NCBI RefSeq assembly: GCF_963678635.1
Contig: NW_026970663.1
Location: 64,001-105,978, forward strand
Reading direction: 5' to 3'
Source: Symsagittifera roscoffensis
Taxonomy: Eukaryota > Xenacoelomorpha > Acoela > Convolutidae
Length of the DNA stretch: 41,978 nt
The notes beneath the pieces were generated by a model. That model was given only the letters and a program-made list of their open reading frames with translations, made no database searches and was not told the DNA's origin. Numbering within the stretch: the stretch's first letter is position 1; each line of letters begins with the position of its first letter. Position numbers and translations under genes: made by a program. Of the stretch, positions 1 to 10,550 are shown piece after piece.

Positions 1-3000
1 AGAAATCAGAAACGGGATAATCACGAAGGTTGAGACCTATGATCGGAAGAACCCAAGCAGCAGAATCCCGATCAGGCTGGAAAAAATGTCAGTAAGGCTT
101 CGACGGGTGGAATATCCAGCCTAGATTTCAATTTCTTAGACGACTTTGAAATTGGGACAGAAACGTTAGAAGGGTCAACTGAGCCAGCAGAAGATGAAAA
201 TTCCACGCTGGAATCAGGTCTCCTGGTAAGTTTAAAACTACTGAAATAAAAGTTTTAATGGAGTCTCCGAGGAGAAGAAAAAGAGAAGGCATTTTCCGAG
301 TACCTTTTTTGGGACATTGACAGAAGAAAAGTGGGAAGTCCACCACAGAATCCATGAAAGTAGAACAGGGTGTAACCTGGACAGAGTTGCTTTCATGGAC
401 GAGGTCTGGACGGTAGTTCAGTGCTACTGAACCCATTCAATGTTGACAACAGGTGTCAACAGACAATTGATGCGAGAGATCCCCGATAAGCTGGATGAAT
501 GTGAAGGGAGACTGAGCAAGTTTTTCATCGAGTCGGCCACTGAAGAAAGTGAAGTTAATTCTCCCATAGGCCAACGCAGCGGAAAGGTGGTAATGAAGTA
601 GTTTATCTGTCAATAACCCGAAAAGGAACGATACGATTGATCGAAAATGGTGATTGACAAGATCAATGACGTGAAGATGAAAGTTGGCAGCAAAGTGACA
701 TTGTGAGAAAAACTGGAAGGGCGAAAGTAGACTCTGATACCTCAGTAAAAGCTATAAACTCAGCCAAACGAAAGTGTGAGGAAGAAGTCATGGATATGGG
801 GCAAGGCGAAGACCAATTTCCTGGCTTAGATAAAAAATTGACCGATCTAATCGTGGTGCAACCCATCCTCATGGCAGGGCTAAGATCAGCCAAATATAAA
901 ATCAAGAGGAATGACCGCACTCTGACTGGAGCGACATTGGAGATGGAAATACTTAGCCAGTCTGGACAAAGTACCCAACAAGATTCAGACCATCTTGCAT
1001 GAACCATGGAAAGTGAAGGGTCGCAGGACAGCTAATCCCACTGGAGTATAACCCATTGACATTATCGGAAACATTCTCAATCGACAAACCCCCTGGTAGA
1101 TACATGTAGATGTTGGAGTACAAAATTCAGCTAGAGGACACCTAATTGCTCTAGAAAACAAAGGTGCCATGAAAAGTTATCTGGAGGAGATAATAAAAGG
1201 CACAATGATAAAAACAGAAGGCATACGGAACGTTAGTATTCTCTGAGATGCACGCGGAAACAATAGACCAGTTGCTGAGCTTACCGTGGAAAGCGGTGGT
1301 GTTACGACACTTGGAAGAAGAAATTAGAACCACTCCGAAAATAGACGCTCTGATAGCGATACCTTACGTGAGGACGGAGCTGCAACTTGGGTTCGCTTGG
1401 TGCATTACTGGACTGACGAGGGAGGAATATGACTCAGAAGAAAGGAAAAGATCAAAGGAAGATAAGGTGCTCTTGATGACGAATGTGAGAGACCTAATGA
1501 TCCAGGAACGGAAGGCAGTACCGTGTGCGAAACGGAGAGACGCTCTCTGTATTGTCCGATTCAAGTTAGAAGAAATATCGGTGCCAGCGTTGAATACTTG
1601 TGCCAAAATGCTGAAAAAAGCAATGATCGGGCAATAACTTTGCTCATTCAAGCGCGCTTTTAGATCTACGTCAAAGAAAAACGATGCGAATAAATATGGA
1701 GAAGCCTGTAGAACTGGAACCAGTGAAGAAAATTGATGAAATACGAAGATTCCGGAAAAAACAGCTGAGACTTACAAAGCAGTCATTGAGTGTACTGCTG
1801 AAGTCCAGTGAGTGTTGCCGACCGAATAGGAAGAAATTGTATAATTAATTGTCTGGAGACGTGGGGTTGGCATACAACCCTATCATCAATGAAGACATAC
1901 GCGATTGTTTCTTCGACTACGAACGAACGCTGTTGCTAAGATTCTGGTTGTCAGGAATTGCGACAATAAGGAGCGCTGCTAATCAGCAGGTTAAGCTGGG
2001 AAATGTGTTGGAAGAAAAGTTAACTGCACCTTCAGTGCCAAAATTTGATAACCGAGTGGAATCTGGATTGGGACTCTCGGATGAATTACTGAGTACGAGC
2101 TTTATGGTGGTGTGGGAGCTGATGAGGCCGTCATGATGTCCATGTCTTAATGCTGATTCGATATTGCGTGCGAAATATGATGTGCAGAGGGAGTTGACAT
2201 CAGACTGTAACTTGCGTGACATGAACATAATTTATAATTTGATGACAACAGCCTCCAAGAACAACAGAGAGAACAACGTGGAGTTTCCTGGCTGGGGACC
2301 AGAGGACTGGGTTAAGCCTGGTAGCTATCTGGGGATAGTCTGCGGACTGGAAGTTCATATATGTGGAGGTTTTGATTGCACGAAGACACTTGCGAATCAA
2401 CACAAGCAATTAACGATATTGCTCGGGAATATAGTTTTGAAGGCAAAAACGGAAACGGAATTGATTGCAGATTCCCACGGAGGAACTGAGGTAAATCTAG
2501 TGACTGCACTAGGGTACTACAGCATGTTTGGTTCTTTAGAGTCACTATTGAATCTAAAACAAAAGCATGAGATGGTCATGGCCATCAGCGTAGAAGTGTT
2601 TCAGAGAGTAATGCAAACCGAACAGAAGTATTTTGGAAAATGGAGAGAAGCGATAGAAGCAGAATTGAAAACTCGGCAGAGTGAAACTTATCGCAGACCG
2701 TTGGGAGCGCGATACGTAGCGGGATCGACGTTGGCTCCGATGTGCAAAAGCCGATACCCAGTGGTGTTCGTAGCAGTGGGCGTGAAGAGTACAAGGACGA
2801 TCGTGGATCAGGCCTTCTCAGTACCGAAAAGCGTAAGATTAGCAAAAATGTGAGAAAAATCTGACGAGTTCCTATGTAAGATGCTCGCAGCAATTCCGGA
2901 AAGAACCGAAGAAGAGATGAAGGCTATACTGGGAAAGAAACTCATGGGACATGCTTGTGGGAACTTAAATGATTTTGAAAGACAGAAGCAGAGAGGATCA

Positions 3001-3957
3001 ACAGCGACAGATTACAAAGCAGTAGACGAAAACGATGAAATCCACCGAGTGATGATGGAAATGGAACCACTAATGGAAGCATAGGGAAGATTAATCGGAG
3101 GAACATCATGTTAACGCATGATGCGTTCCCTTCCCATTGCTTACTACAAACATGGTTGCATCCCGGGCGCAGTACTCTGGTATTAATCTGGGACTCTGGA
3201 GAGCTGCTCTCCATGGGTTCACCAGATTCATCACAGCTCATAACGATAGTGATAGTTTACCAGATTCATCAGAACTCATAACGATAGTGATAGTTATGAT
3301 GGCGATTCGATGGCTGGAAGCTGATGTAAAGAGAACAATCGACAGGAGATGCCGACAAAGAACTTCTGGAGGAACTTGATTGTCTAAAAGACTCAGATAT
3401 TTTCGAGACAACGTGCAAAGTCTTGAATATTCCGATAGAAGCGAAGAAGATATGGGCAGAAGACGACTGATGCCATGGTTAGAGCCAAGATGACTGCATG
3501 TTTGTACGAGTGTGTCAAGAAGCATATGGCGAAGCACATCAGAGTGTACAGTGCGTATCAGCTGGACATTGGAGCAGAAGCTTTCAAGCGAGCTTTTGTA
3601 ACTCATAGGAATGCAGTGACTACCGCAGTGAAAAGGACGTCCAGGACAAGTTGGTGTGACGGGAGAGAAAGGTATGAAATGTTGAAGGAAAACCTGGAGA
3701 GAAACGTGACGTTGTGCCTCAAGAACAGCTACTGCAGAAATAGGGAAATTAACGTAGACCCTCTACCTTGTTATGAGCCAAGGATAGAAGAGCAGAAGTG
3801 TTGGAGGACTGCCTCCAACAGCGTCAGAATGGCCACCGACATGTTGCAAGACACTGAAACTGAAAGTGCAGTGCGAAAGTCGCAGGAGGAGGAGATGGAA
3901 CAAGGACGAAGAGCCGAAAAACAAGATGTAAAATGGAGGAAGATTAGAATAGTTTAG
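1..3957 (+). pseudogene. Large frameshifted coding relic, family not recognised
   Basis: I do not recognise this gene. The plus strand is clearly richer in GC than the rest of the window and carries successive open segments: 703-1002, 1248-1637, 1849-2136, 2164-2853, 2881-3084, 3137-3379, about 3330-3467 and 3475-3957. The segments from 1849 to 3084 share one frame and are separated only by single TGA codons at 2134 and 2851, so they read as one decayed protein of at least 410 codons. The longest (2164-2853) contains GWGPEDWVKPGSYLG and has a normal mix of Trp, charged and hydrophobic residues. The final part (3475-3957) ends in a highly charged Glu/Arg/Lys tail and a TAG. After 2,880 the frame moves 1-2-3-1. 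The relic enters from the window edge, so its 5' end is not visible. It ends about 1 kb before an LTR-like repeat, so it may be a retroelement ORF (inference), but I see no RT, integrase or zinc-knuckle motif. Confidence 0.55.
3221..3296 (+). repeat. 38-bp tandem duplication inside the coding relic
   Basis: Two adjacent 38-bp units (3221-3258 and 3259-3296) begin accagattcatca and end gatagtgatagtt; they differ at only about three bases. As 38 is not a multiple of three, the duplication shifts the reading frame. Downstream coding-like sequence does resume in a different frame. Confidence 0.85.
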
Positions 3958-4964
3958 ATGTTCTAGAACTTCTAAACGACAAAACTGGAAGAAGGGAACA
4001 AAGAAGTGAACAAAGAAGTAACAGAGGAGAAGATATTAACATTCAGAATTGTTTTGTGTGAGAAAAACTCAAATGAGAAACTAAGCAACTAAGCTTGCAA
4101 GTGAAACTGAATGCAAGAAAATTTTAGTTGATCTTTGAAGTTACGAAATTGTTGCAATTATAAATTCGCATTTTATTTTACTTAGTGGCTTGAGTGAAGA
4201 GTAAATTAAATTTTCTAGCCGGCATGGTTGTGTTTAATCAACTATTATGACTGATTTTTGTGGTGATATGTTGGGCTTGGGTAATCTCTTGAAGAAGGAG
4301 ATTATTTCATTGTTCTTTCTAACCAACAAAGTCATTAATTTTAATTTTCAGGACCGAACACAAATAAATTTCCGAACCGGAGAAGCATAGTAGGATAGTT
4401 TAGTTTATCAGTTGGCAGGACCGTCCTGCGTCCCAACACTTTTCAAACCTAGTAGTAAAAAAATTAAATAGAGAGATTGGAATTCAAAGTCAAAAAAAGA
4501 TGTTTTATCTTAAGTCAAACCCTCAGGAGTACAGATTAGTGAAAAAATTTGGAAGGCTATGGCTGTGTAGTATGACGCTCTTTGTATTCTGCAGTGAGTC
4601 GATTTGATCTAGAAAAAATGGTTACAAGAATTTTGTAAATTAAGTTCGATGGCACTGTACCATTTTGATGAATACCACGAGACTCATAGAGGATTTTGAC
4701 CGGACTGCCCAGGGAGAATGCGACATTCGACTAGAATGGAATCAGAATGCATTTCGACTTCAAAATTTTATTTTAACATCGGACTGCGAATGTTGGCGTT
4801 TTTGGCAGATTAGCAGTACTAATCGAACGATTTTGGGGAAACGGGAATTGTTAATTTGACTGACGTGTTAATTTTTGAAAACTCTTTTGGAAAATAAATT
4901 TGCACGACCTCAAAATTTCGCTACAACTAAAGGACTTGAAAAATCAGAACAACAAAAATTGTTG
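3958..4964. other. AT-rich stretch without a supported gene
   Basis: The sequence turns AT-rich directly after the coding relic. A 64-codon open stretch at 4665-4859 (+) has no recognisable features and is probably chance. There is a polypyrimidine-AG (ttttcag) near 4,346, compatible with a 3' splice site but without a convincing exon after it. A GC-rich imperfect palindrome (ggaccgtcctgcgtccc) lies near 4,420. Confidence 0.5.
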
Positions 4965-5630
4965 AAACAGACGAGGTGAACGACAATCGTACGATACCAA
5001 TTGAAACTGCATTTTTTGTTGGAAGACCACTCCGAATTGTAATGTTTATGCAGCTACAATCGTTACAGAGCAATTCACGAGAAACAGGAGAAGCATATTG
5101 GGACTGTTTTACCACCCTTCCGGAAGGACCATAAGACCGCTCTTCGTCCGGATCCCAGAATCCGGAAGGGTCTCCGGAAGAAAATTTGAAATTATTTTTA
5201 ACAAAAATTTAGCTACTTGGAAGGTTCTGAATTGAAATAAATAACATTTAAAAACATCTAAATTCGTTTTCAGATGATGAGAAGCTAAGAGTTGAGGGAA
5301 AACGTTGATCCATCTTCGATGGAGATGATGATTTTTACCTACCGAACAAAAACAAATTATTATAATAAATAAGTAGTAGCGCTGTTTTTAGGAGTGACCT
5401 CGTGGTTTGGAGATACTGAGACCCAGCCATGAGCTCACTATTTTTGTATGCACTTAAGTTAATCTGAGCGTTCTGACCGAAGCCCAAAACAGTAATGATT
5501 TTGTCGACCCGATGTTAAAAGGACCACACAAAGAACTGGCTTTGGCAGAGACGGTTAAAAGCATGTAGAGCTGGGCTTAGACGCTAGCCAGTCGATTGAC
5601 AACCTAGTTTTATTTTCCATCGATACGTTC
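4965..5630 (-). repeat. LTR-like direct repeat, left copy
   Basis: This segment is the diverged partner of 17,245-17,855 in the same orientation. Shared anchor strings, in order, include gttacagag, ttttcag followed by atgagaagaagctaag-like sequence, gatccatct, gagctcacta, tttcgtcgaccc-like sequence and a closing gctagcc/actagcc block. The pair flanks a minus-strand Ty3/gypsy relic, so the simplest reading is that this is the 3' LTR and the other is the 5' LTR. I could not define precise TG...CA ends or a target-site duplication. Alternatively both could be copies of some other dispersed repeat. Confidence 0.55.
5114..5171. other. 11-bp perfect inverted repeat (hairpin) in the left LTR-like copy
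   Basis: acccttccgga (5114-5124) and tccggaagggt (5161-5171) are perfect reverse complements around a 36-nt loop. The related motif accacccttccgg recurs at 17,129-17,141 near the right copy, where it overlaps a second palindrome. It could be an RNA hairpin of the element or a footprint of rearrangement. Confidence 0.7.
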
Positions 5631-5821
5631 TTCCGGGCGATTGTTACAACAATTGGAAATTTAACTGATAATTATTTAATGTTTTATATCAATTTTCATT
5701 AAAATGTATGTTTTGTCTGATTTTTCTTCAGATATCTTAGCTCTAAAAATACATTTCACTGAGAAAGAAAGTTTTGAACCAATAATATTTCAATTAACAA
5801 ACAAAAAAACATAACAAAGCA

Positions 5822-6350
5822 TTACTGATGCTTACGATTATCAGCAAACATTAAGTATCCCAATATTTGGGACAGTCCTTTGAATTCATTCAAAGTACAG
5901 TCGACATATGCAACTTGCTTCAAGTCTTCATTTTCTTATGAAGTGAAGAGTGGAATCTTAATGTAGGGTGGCTTGTTCACATTGTACTTCTTGGTTGTGA
6001 CATACACCCTCCTCATGTTGTATCTTGCTATTTCATATACTCTATTTCAGATGTCGAGCTCCTGAGTCATATTTGATTCTCTACCAGATTTGGCTTCATA
6101 TATAGGTACTAGTCAAGATCTTCAGCATCGTGAATAACATTATTCTAGGTTGCTGATATTTCTTCTCCTCCTTTTTCACTAAAATACACTTGGTAGGACT
6201 TTTCAAATTGTCCCAAATCATTTATTTTTGATAATTGAAAGAATGGTTCAAAGTACATTTTGCAACCAATTTTTGCAACCAATTTAATCAACCAAGTCAT
6301 TTTGGATTTTTTGAAAATTCAATGTAATTGGGTGTAAAATTGGATAGATC
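5822..6350 (-). pseudogene. Decayed minus-strand gene, family not recognised
   Basis: On the minus strand an ATG near 6,312 opens a short protein beginning MTWLIKLV. It runs with interruptions through a segment reading YLYMKPNLVENQI. After a frameshift it continues as a good open stretch RVYEIARYNMRRVYVTTKKY, then ends in a TAA at 5,822-5,824. Two or three stops and at least one frameshift break it. The 5' part of this gene and its leader are duplicated at 9,947-10,550. I do not recognise the family. A Maverick/Polinton-type polymerase relic lies 3.5 kb away, so it may be another gene of that element (inference, weak). Confidence 0.4.
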
Positions 6351-6677
6351 AAACTGATCAGACGAGAAGAAATGAGAGAAAGTATTTTGAGATTAAATGC
6401 AAAGAGAAGTAAGCAGTATGAGTCATCGCGATTTCCATATATGGAGTTAGTACCAAAAATTGAAGGTTTGTTTGAAAGTTCCCTTTATGGAAACTGCGTA
6501 GACGCTTTTACTGCTATATAAATCCATCATTTTCTGGAAAAATCATTTTCCCCAATGGCAGCTGCTATGTTTTAAGCTTTTTCCATTTTTACTCAGATTA
6601 TAATAATAAATCAATGTTCATTTCTGTTTCCAACGAATTTTACGAAAAACATATTGTAACCCAAGGTTATTGCGTGT
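6083..6677 (-). repeat. 600-bp direct repeat, copy 1 (5' part and leader of the unknown gene)
   Basis: The segment from ccagatttggcttcatatat to the string ending ttgcgtg is repeated at 9,947-10,550 in the same orientation. Both copies lose similarity at the same base on the right (after gcgtg). On the left, copy 1 continues into the rest of the decayed gene while copy 2 is cut off. Read on the minus strand, the repeat holds a leader, a TATA-like ttatatagcagtaaa at about 6,510-6,525, and the start of the gene. Confidence 0.75.
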
Positions 6678-8340
6678 CTTCTCACGATTCTTTCTGCTCG
6701 TTGGGAAATTGGAAATTTCACTTAGTTTTAATAGGAATATCTTAATACCAAATTCTTTGAAGATTAGACAAATATCAGTACATATATCAAGAAATTGATT
6801 GTCTTTAAACTTTGTACAAACACAGATTCTTTTCAAATTTTGTCACATCAAGTGAGCAAGTATTTTTTCAGCATAATTTCAGTATTTAGTTGCAGAGTTC
6901 AGCATAATTTACGATGGAAAGGAGTTGAAAAAACACCAAGCGTATTAAAGAAACGACTAGTTCGGAAAAAATTCAAAAAACATTAATTATGTTCTAACCA
7001 GAAGCTGTCTTCCACACAAACTGTTGGTTCAGCATTTCTGGATAGAATTCGAAAAGTTCAAAACTCAAAACTTGAATCTGATTTGTTCAAAAAATTGATT
7101 GTTTTATTGATGGTTTTGGTTATGTAAATAGTGAGTGTGTTAATTTTTCTATTAGTAATTGAGGTTTTCTTCATAAAAATCTTGTCAAAGTAGTTTTTGT
7201 TTCATTTTATATGCTTTTCAACGAACAAATTTATGTCACTTTTTAACCAGAAGCAGCAAAAAGTGTAATCACTTTTTACAAATATGCGTTTTTTTGAGAA
7301 AAAATTTTTTAAGAAGCAAATGTTTCATTTGTTTTTTAAAAGTATTTTCAAAACCTAACTTTTGTTATTGATAATATTGTTCAGAAATTATCAATATTGA
7401 TGACTTCGAGTGCTTTTACTTATCTTAGAACATTGTTTTTGTGATGTTTTTGATTAAGATACGTGCAAAAAAGATATTTCCTTATGATCAGAAATAAAAC
7501 CCAGAAAATCATTGACACTAATTATTAACAGTGCAAGAAAATCGTGCTTCAATTTTCTTTCAAATGCGAATTGATTTAGGTAAATTTTTTTTAATTTACG
7601 AGGTTTTTTTGATTTTTCAACAAGTGTGAAAAAAAATGATGACAATTTTTGGATTTTGCAAAGACTCTAACGATTTCTTAACAATAACGCGAACTTTCTG
7701 GGACAAGTTTTTTGCATGATACATTTTTTTTCATGATTTTTTCAAAAATAATGTGCTAAAAAACAAAACTCTTTTTTCTTATGCAATAAAACTTGTTAAT
7801 TTATTGCTATTTTTTTTTCATTATTGATGACTTTGAGTGCTATTCCTTATAATAATACATCAATTTTCTGATCTTTTTGATCAGTATACTTGCAAAAAAT
7901 GAATTTTTTACTGCTCAAATTAGAACAAATAAATTCAAAAATTTTAAATTTCAAAAGTGCAAGAAAATTTCATTACATTTTTATGTAAATTACCAAAATT
8001 TTTAATAAAGGTTTCTTATTTACGAAATTTTCTTTGATTTTTTAACAAGTGTGCATAAAGTATTATAAAACTTTGCATGCTGCAAAAATTATTGTAAGTT
8101 TTTTACATGTGAGCTAAAAGTGTTGGGAGATTTTCTACAAGATGATTATATTGGTTTATTTTACCGACATTTTTACCACAAAACTTACTAGTTTCATAAT
8201 TAGTTTGATTTGTAACAAGTTTGTGTAACAAATTTTTTTTTAAAAAATTGCCTTTTCAACTTTTTCAGAAGTTTTTCTTCATTTCTTTGTTTCTATCTTC
8301 TTGAAATAAAATTAGTAAATGCACAAAAATTAAATTACAA
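6678..8340. repeat. AT-rich stretch with an old tandem duplication (about 7,390-7,700 and 7,815-8,115)
   Basis: No gene is supported. Two diverged units with a spacing of about 430 bp share, in order: tattgatgact(t/c)(c/t)gagtgct, a ttttgat...atac(g/t)tgcaaaaaa block, agtgcaagaaaat, and atttacga...ttttgattttt(c/t)aacaagtgtg. The rest is poly-T/poly-A rich without visible structure. Confidence 0.55.
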
Positions 8341-8359
8341 AACACAAGACACCAACCAA

Positions 8360-8795
8360 ATTATTTACGAATCAAAAAGCTATCGAGCAGCTGAAGAGCT
8401 TTGCAAGTTCGCAATGGAGCGCAACGCTGGTCGTGCCTTCATTGCCGGTGGTTGTCTTGGTGGTTCGCTGACTGAAATTGTTGTCTCAGAGAACCCTCAT
8501 CCTCTTAGATAGCCATTGGGAAGTCCACAGATCCCTCTTCATAAGGAAAGAGGAAATCAACGAATGGTTGAGGCACATAACTACAGTCAGGAGAATATGG
8601 GTAGTTCATTCCCACATGCTCAGACACTTCTACCATCAATTGCTTTCTCCAAGTTGGTTCTCTGTCATGGGTAATTGAGTCATATGAAATTTATGGAACC
8701 TCCACCCTGCGCCAGACTTGGATTGGGATGTCCATTTGTTCAAAAATACTCCAGAGACGGTTTCTCGTATTTGAATTTGTTCTAGATCAGGTAAA
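8360..8795 (+). pseudogene. Coding-like relic, family not recognised
   Basis: This is a sudden island of balanced base composition in AT-rich surroundings. One plus-strand frame reads AAEELCKFAMERNAGRAFIA, continues through GGCLGGSLTEIVV, and runs to about 8,795 with TAG near 8,509 and TAA near 8,676 as its only interruptions. The minus strand of 8,500-8,640 is also open (YVPQPFVDFLFPYEEG), so the coding strand is not certain. There is no start codon context or clear splice signal. It lies between the repeat copies and the polymerase relic, so it could be another gene of the same nested element or a captured host exon. Confidence 0.35.
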
Positions 8796-9132
8796 AAAAG
8801 CTACATAAGGTTGCTGTTTTGAACTTAGAACATCGTTTTGATCAAAACGTTGAGTGAAAGATCATGAGTAAAAACAAGTTTTACAGTTGGGAGGGAGGTA
8901 GTTGACGGTAGTTAATTTGAAAACAAAATTATTTTTAGTTAGGAAATAGGGGTGACTTCAACTCGAATGTTTGGCTTAACCCATCAGATTTGATTTTCTT
9001 TATTTGAAATGTAGTCGTCTCCAATCAGTTTTCAGATTTCTTTTGTGGAATTCTTATATAAAAGTCGTGTCCAAGGGAAAAAAAGGTACCATATTAGGTA
9101 CTTTTTACAGATTGTCGTATCCAATCAAGTAA

Positions 9133-9327
9133 ATATCACTTTTTAAAGACTCAACTCTTCCAGCTCAGCGAAAATGTACACAAAATCAACGGAAACATAG
9201 TGATACTGTAGCAGACTTGAACAAAAGTGTGGAGGAAGAAGGGGAAGATTGTGAAAAACTGAAGGAGGAACGTAGTGCTTGTCAGAAATTTCTGGTGGAT
9301 ACGGAGATGGAAAATGGGAGACAATAA
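9133..9327 (+). pseudogene. Short charged, coiled-coil-like open segment
   Basis: A frame ending in TAA at 9,325-9,327 reads DLNKSVEEEGEDCEKLKEER and carries on with Glu/Lys-rich heptad-like spacing. It lies 45 bp upstream of the polymerase relic on the same strand, in a different frame. It could be an upstream part of the same ORF or a separate small gene. No domain is recognised. Confidence 0.3.
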
Positions 9328-9371
9328 GATATTTAACTTCAAACTGTCCATGTTAGATACTAAATATATTC

Positions 9372-9945
9372 AATGAGAAACTTGAAAAAGTTTTCAACAA
9401 GCTCGGTTCTGCTGCTAAAATAAACATAGCACTGAGGTTTGTTGTTCGAAAAATTGAGACTGGTGAAAATCGATAATTCTACGCCCATGAAAACATTCTT
9501 CGTCTGAAAAACCATAGTTGCTGTGTACTGAAGCAGACTTGATAACCATCAGAGAAAAGTGAAAAAATTTGATTTTGTGGAGCAATGTACCCAAGAACGC
9601 CAGAACACAAAATGGAGATTCAAGTTGATTACTAACGTTACAATTTTTGCTGCTCTGCCTAAAAACATTCCAAGGAGATGTCCGGACGCTGTCATTCCTG
9701 AAACTTTTCTACAACATACACTATTGAACTGTCTTTTATCTAACAAAGTCAAGGAACCTTAATCTCGACTCTCGTACTTCTAGCTACTTTAAAGAGTTTG
9801 TATCAAAGTCAGGTAAAGATCCTAAAATTTTCGTGGAGTTTCATTAGCAGGCTTAACTTTTGTCGAAGAAATTGTGCAAAGAAACATCTTTATATATGTT
9901 TTCGATATCAAGAAGGCGAATATTTAGGAGATTTTTGATACTTTA
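9372..9945 (+). pseudogene. Maverick/Polinton-type DNA polymerase B, N-terminal fragment, decayed
   Basis: Three segments in successive frames match, by my recognition, the N-terminal region of the long protein-primed family-B DNA polymerase ORFs of animal Maverick/Polinton-type elements. 9,372-9,536 contains FYAHEN after a TAA at 9,474. 9,559-9,762 contains TKWRFKLITNVTIFAALPKN. From 9,788 on there is a further block, shifted at about 9,847, reading VEEIVQRNIFIYVFDI. The order and spacing of these blocks match the family. The catalytic exonuclease and polymerase motifs would lie further downstream and are absent, because the relic is cut at 9,945 where a repeat copy begins. Stops (TAA, TGA, TAG) and at least two frameshifts show it is dead. 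Assignment is from memory of the family, not from a search. Confidence 0.6.
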
Positions 9946-9946
9946 C

Positions 9947-10550
9947 CAGATTTGGCTTCATATATAGGTACGAGTCAAGGTTTTCAGCAGTCGTGAATAA
10001 CAGTATTCCGGATTGTCGGTATTGCTTCTCAATTTTTTTCACTAAGATAGACTTGGTAGGACATTTCAAATTGTCCCAAATCATTTATTATTAATAATTG
10101 GAAGCATGGTTCAAAGTATTATGTCCTCTTGTAGGATTTTTGAAATCAAACAAATCTCCCAATTCATTTTTGATTTTTTGAAAACTCAATGTAGTTGGGA
10201 GTTGATTTTTAAAGATCAAACTGATCAGATGAAGAGAAATGAGAGAAATGTTTTCGAGGTCAAATGCAAAGAGAAGTAAGCAGTAAGGGTCATCGCGATT
10301 TCCATATATGGAAGTAGTACCAAATATCGAAGATTTTGTACGAATTTTCCTTTTCGAAAATTGCGCAAACGTTTTTACTGCTATATCAATCTACCATTAT
10401 CTGTAAAAAGAAAATTTTTTCCCCAATGTTTCAGCTATTTGACAAGCTTTTTCCAGCTTTTTTTTTAAGATTATAATAATAAATCATTGTGTATTTCTGT
10501 TTCCAACGTATTTTACGAAAAACACATAGTAACCCAAGATTTTTGCGTGC
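9947..10550 (-). repeat. 600-bp direct repeat, copy 2
   Basis: This is the partner of 6,083-6,677. It starts abruptly inside the minus-strand gene segment, exactly where the plus-strand polymerase relic ends. It stops after the same ttgcgtg string as copy 1, where coding-like sequence of the gypsy element resumes. Similarity is high with scattered substitutions and small indels. The truncated gene start is present but broken. Confidence 0.75.

Noticed and set aside
128-436. 102-codon minus-strand open frame opposite the first coding relic
   Set aside because: It is partly protein-like, but the longer and more consistent set of open segments nearby is on the plus strand, so it is more likely an antisense shadow. 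The doubt remains.
6083-10550. Reading the 600-bp repeats as terminal inverted repeats of a Maverick/Polinton
   Set aside because: The two copies are direct, not inverted, and copy 1 continues beyond the repeated part into the gene. They cannot be that element's inverted ends.
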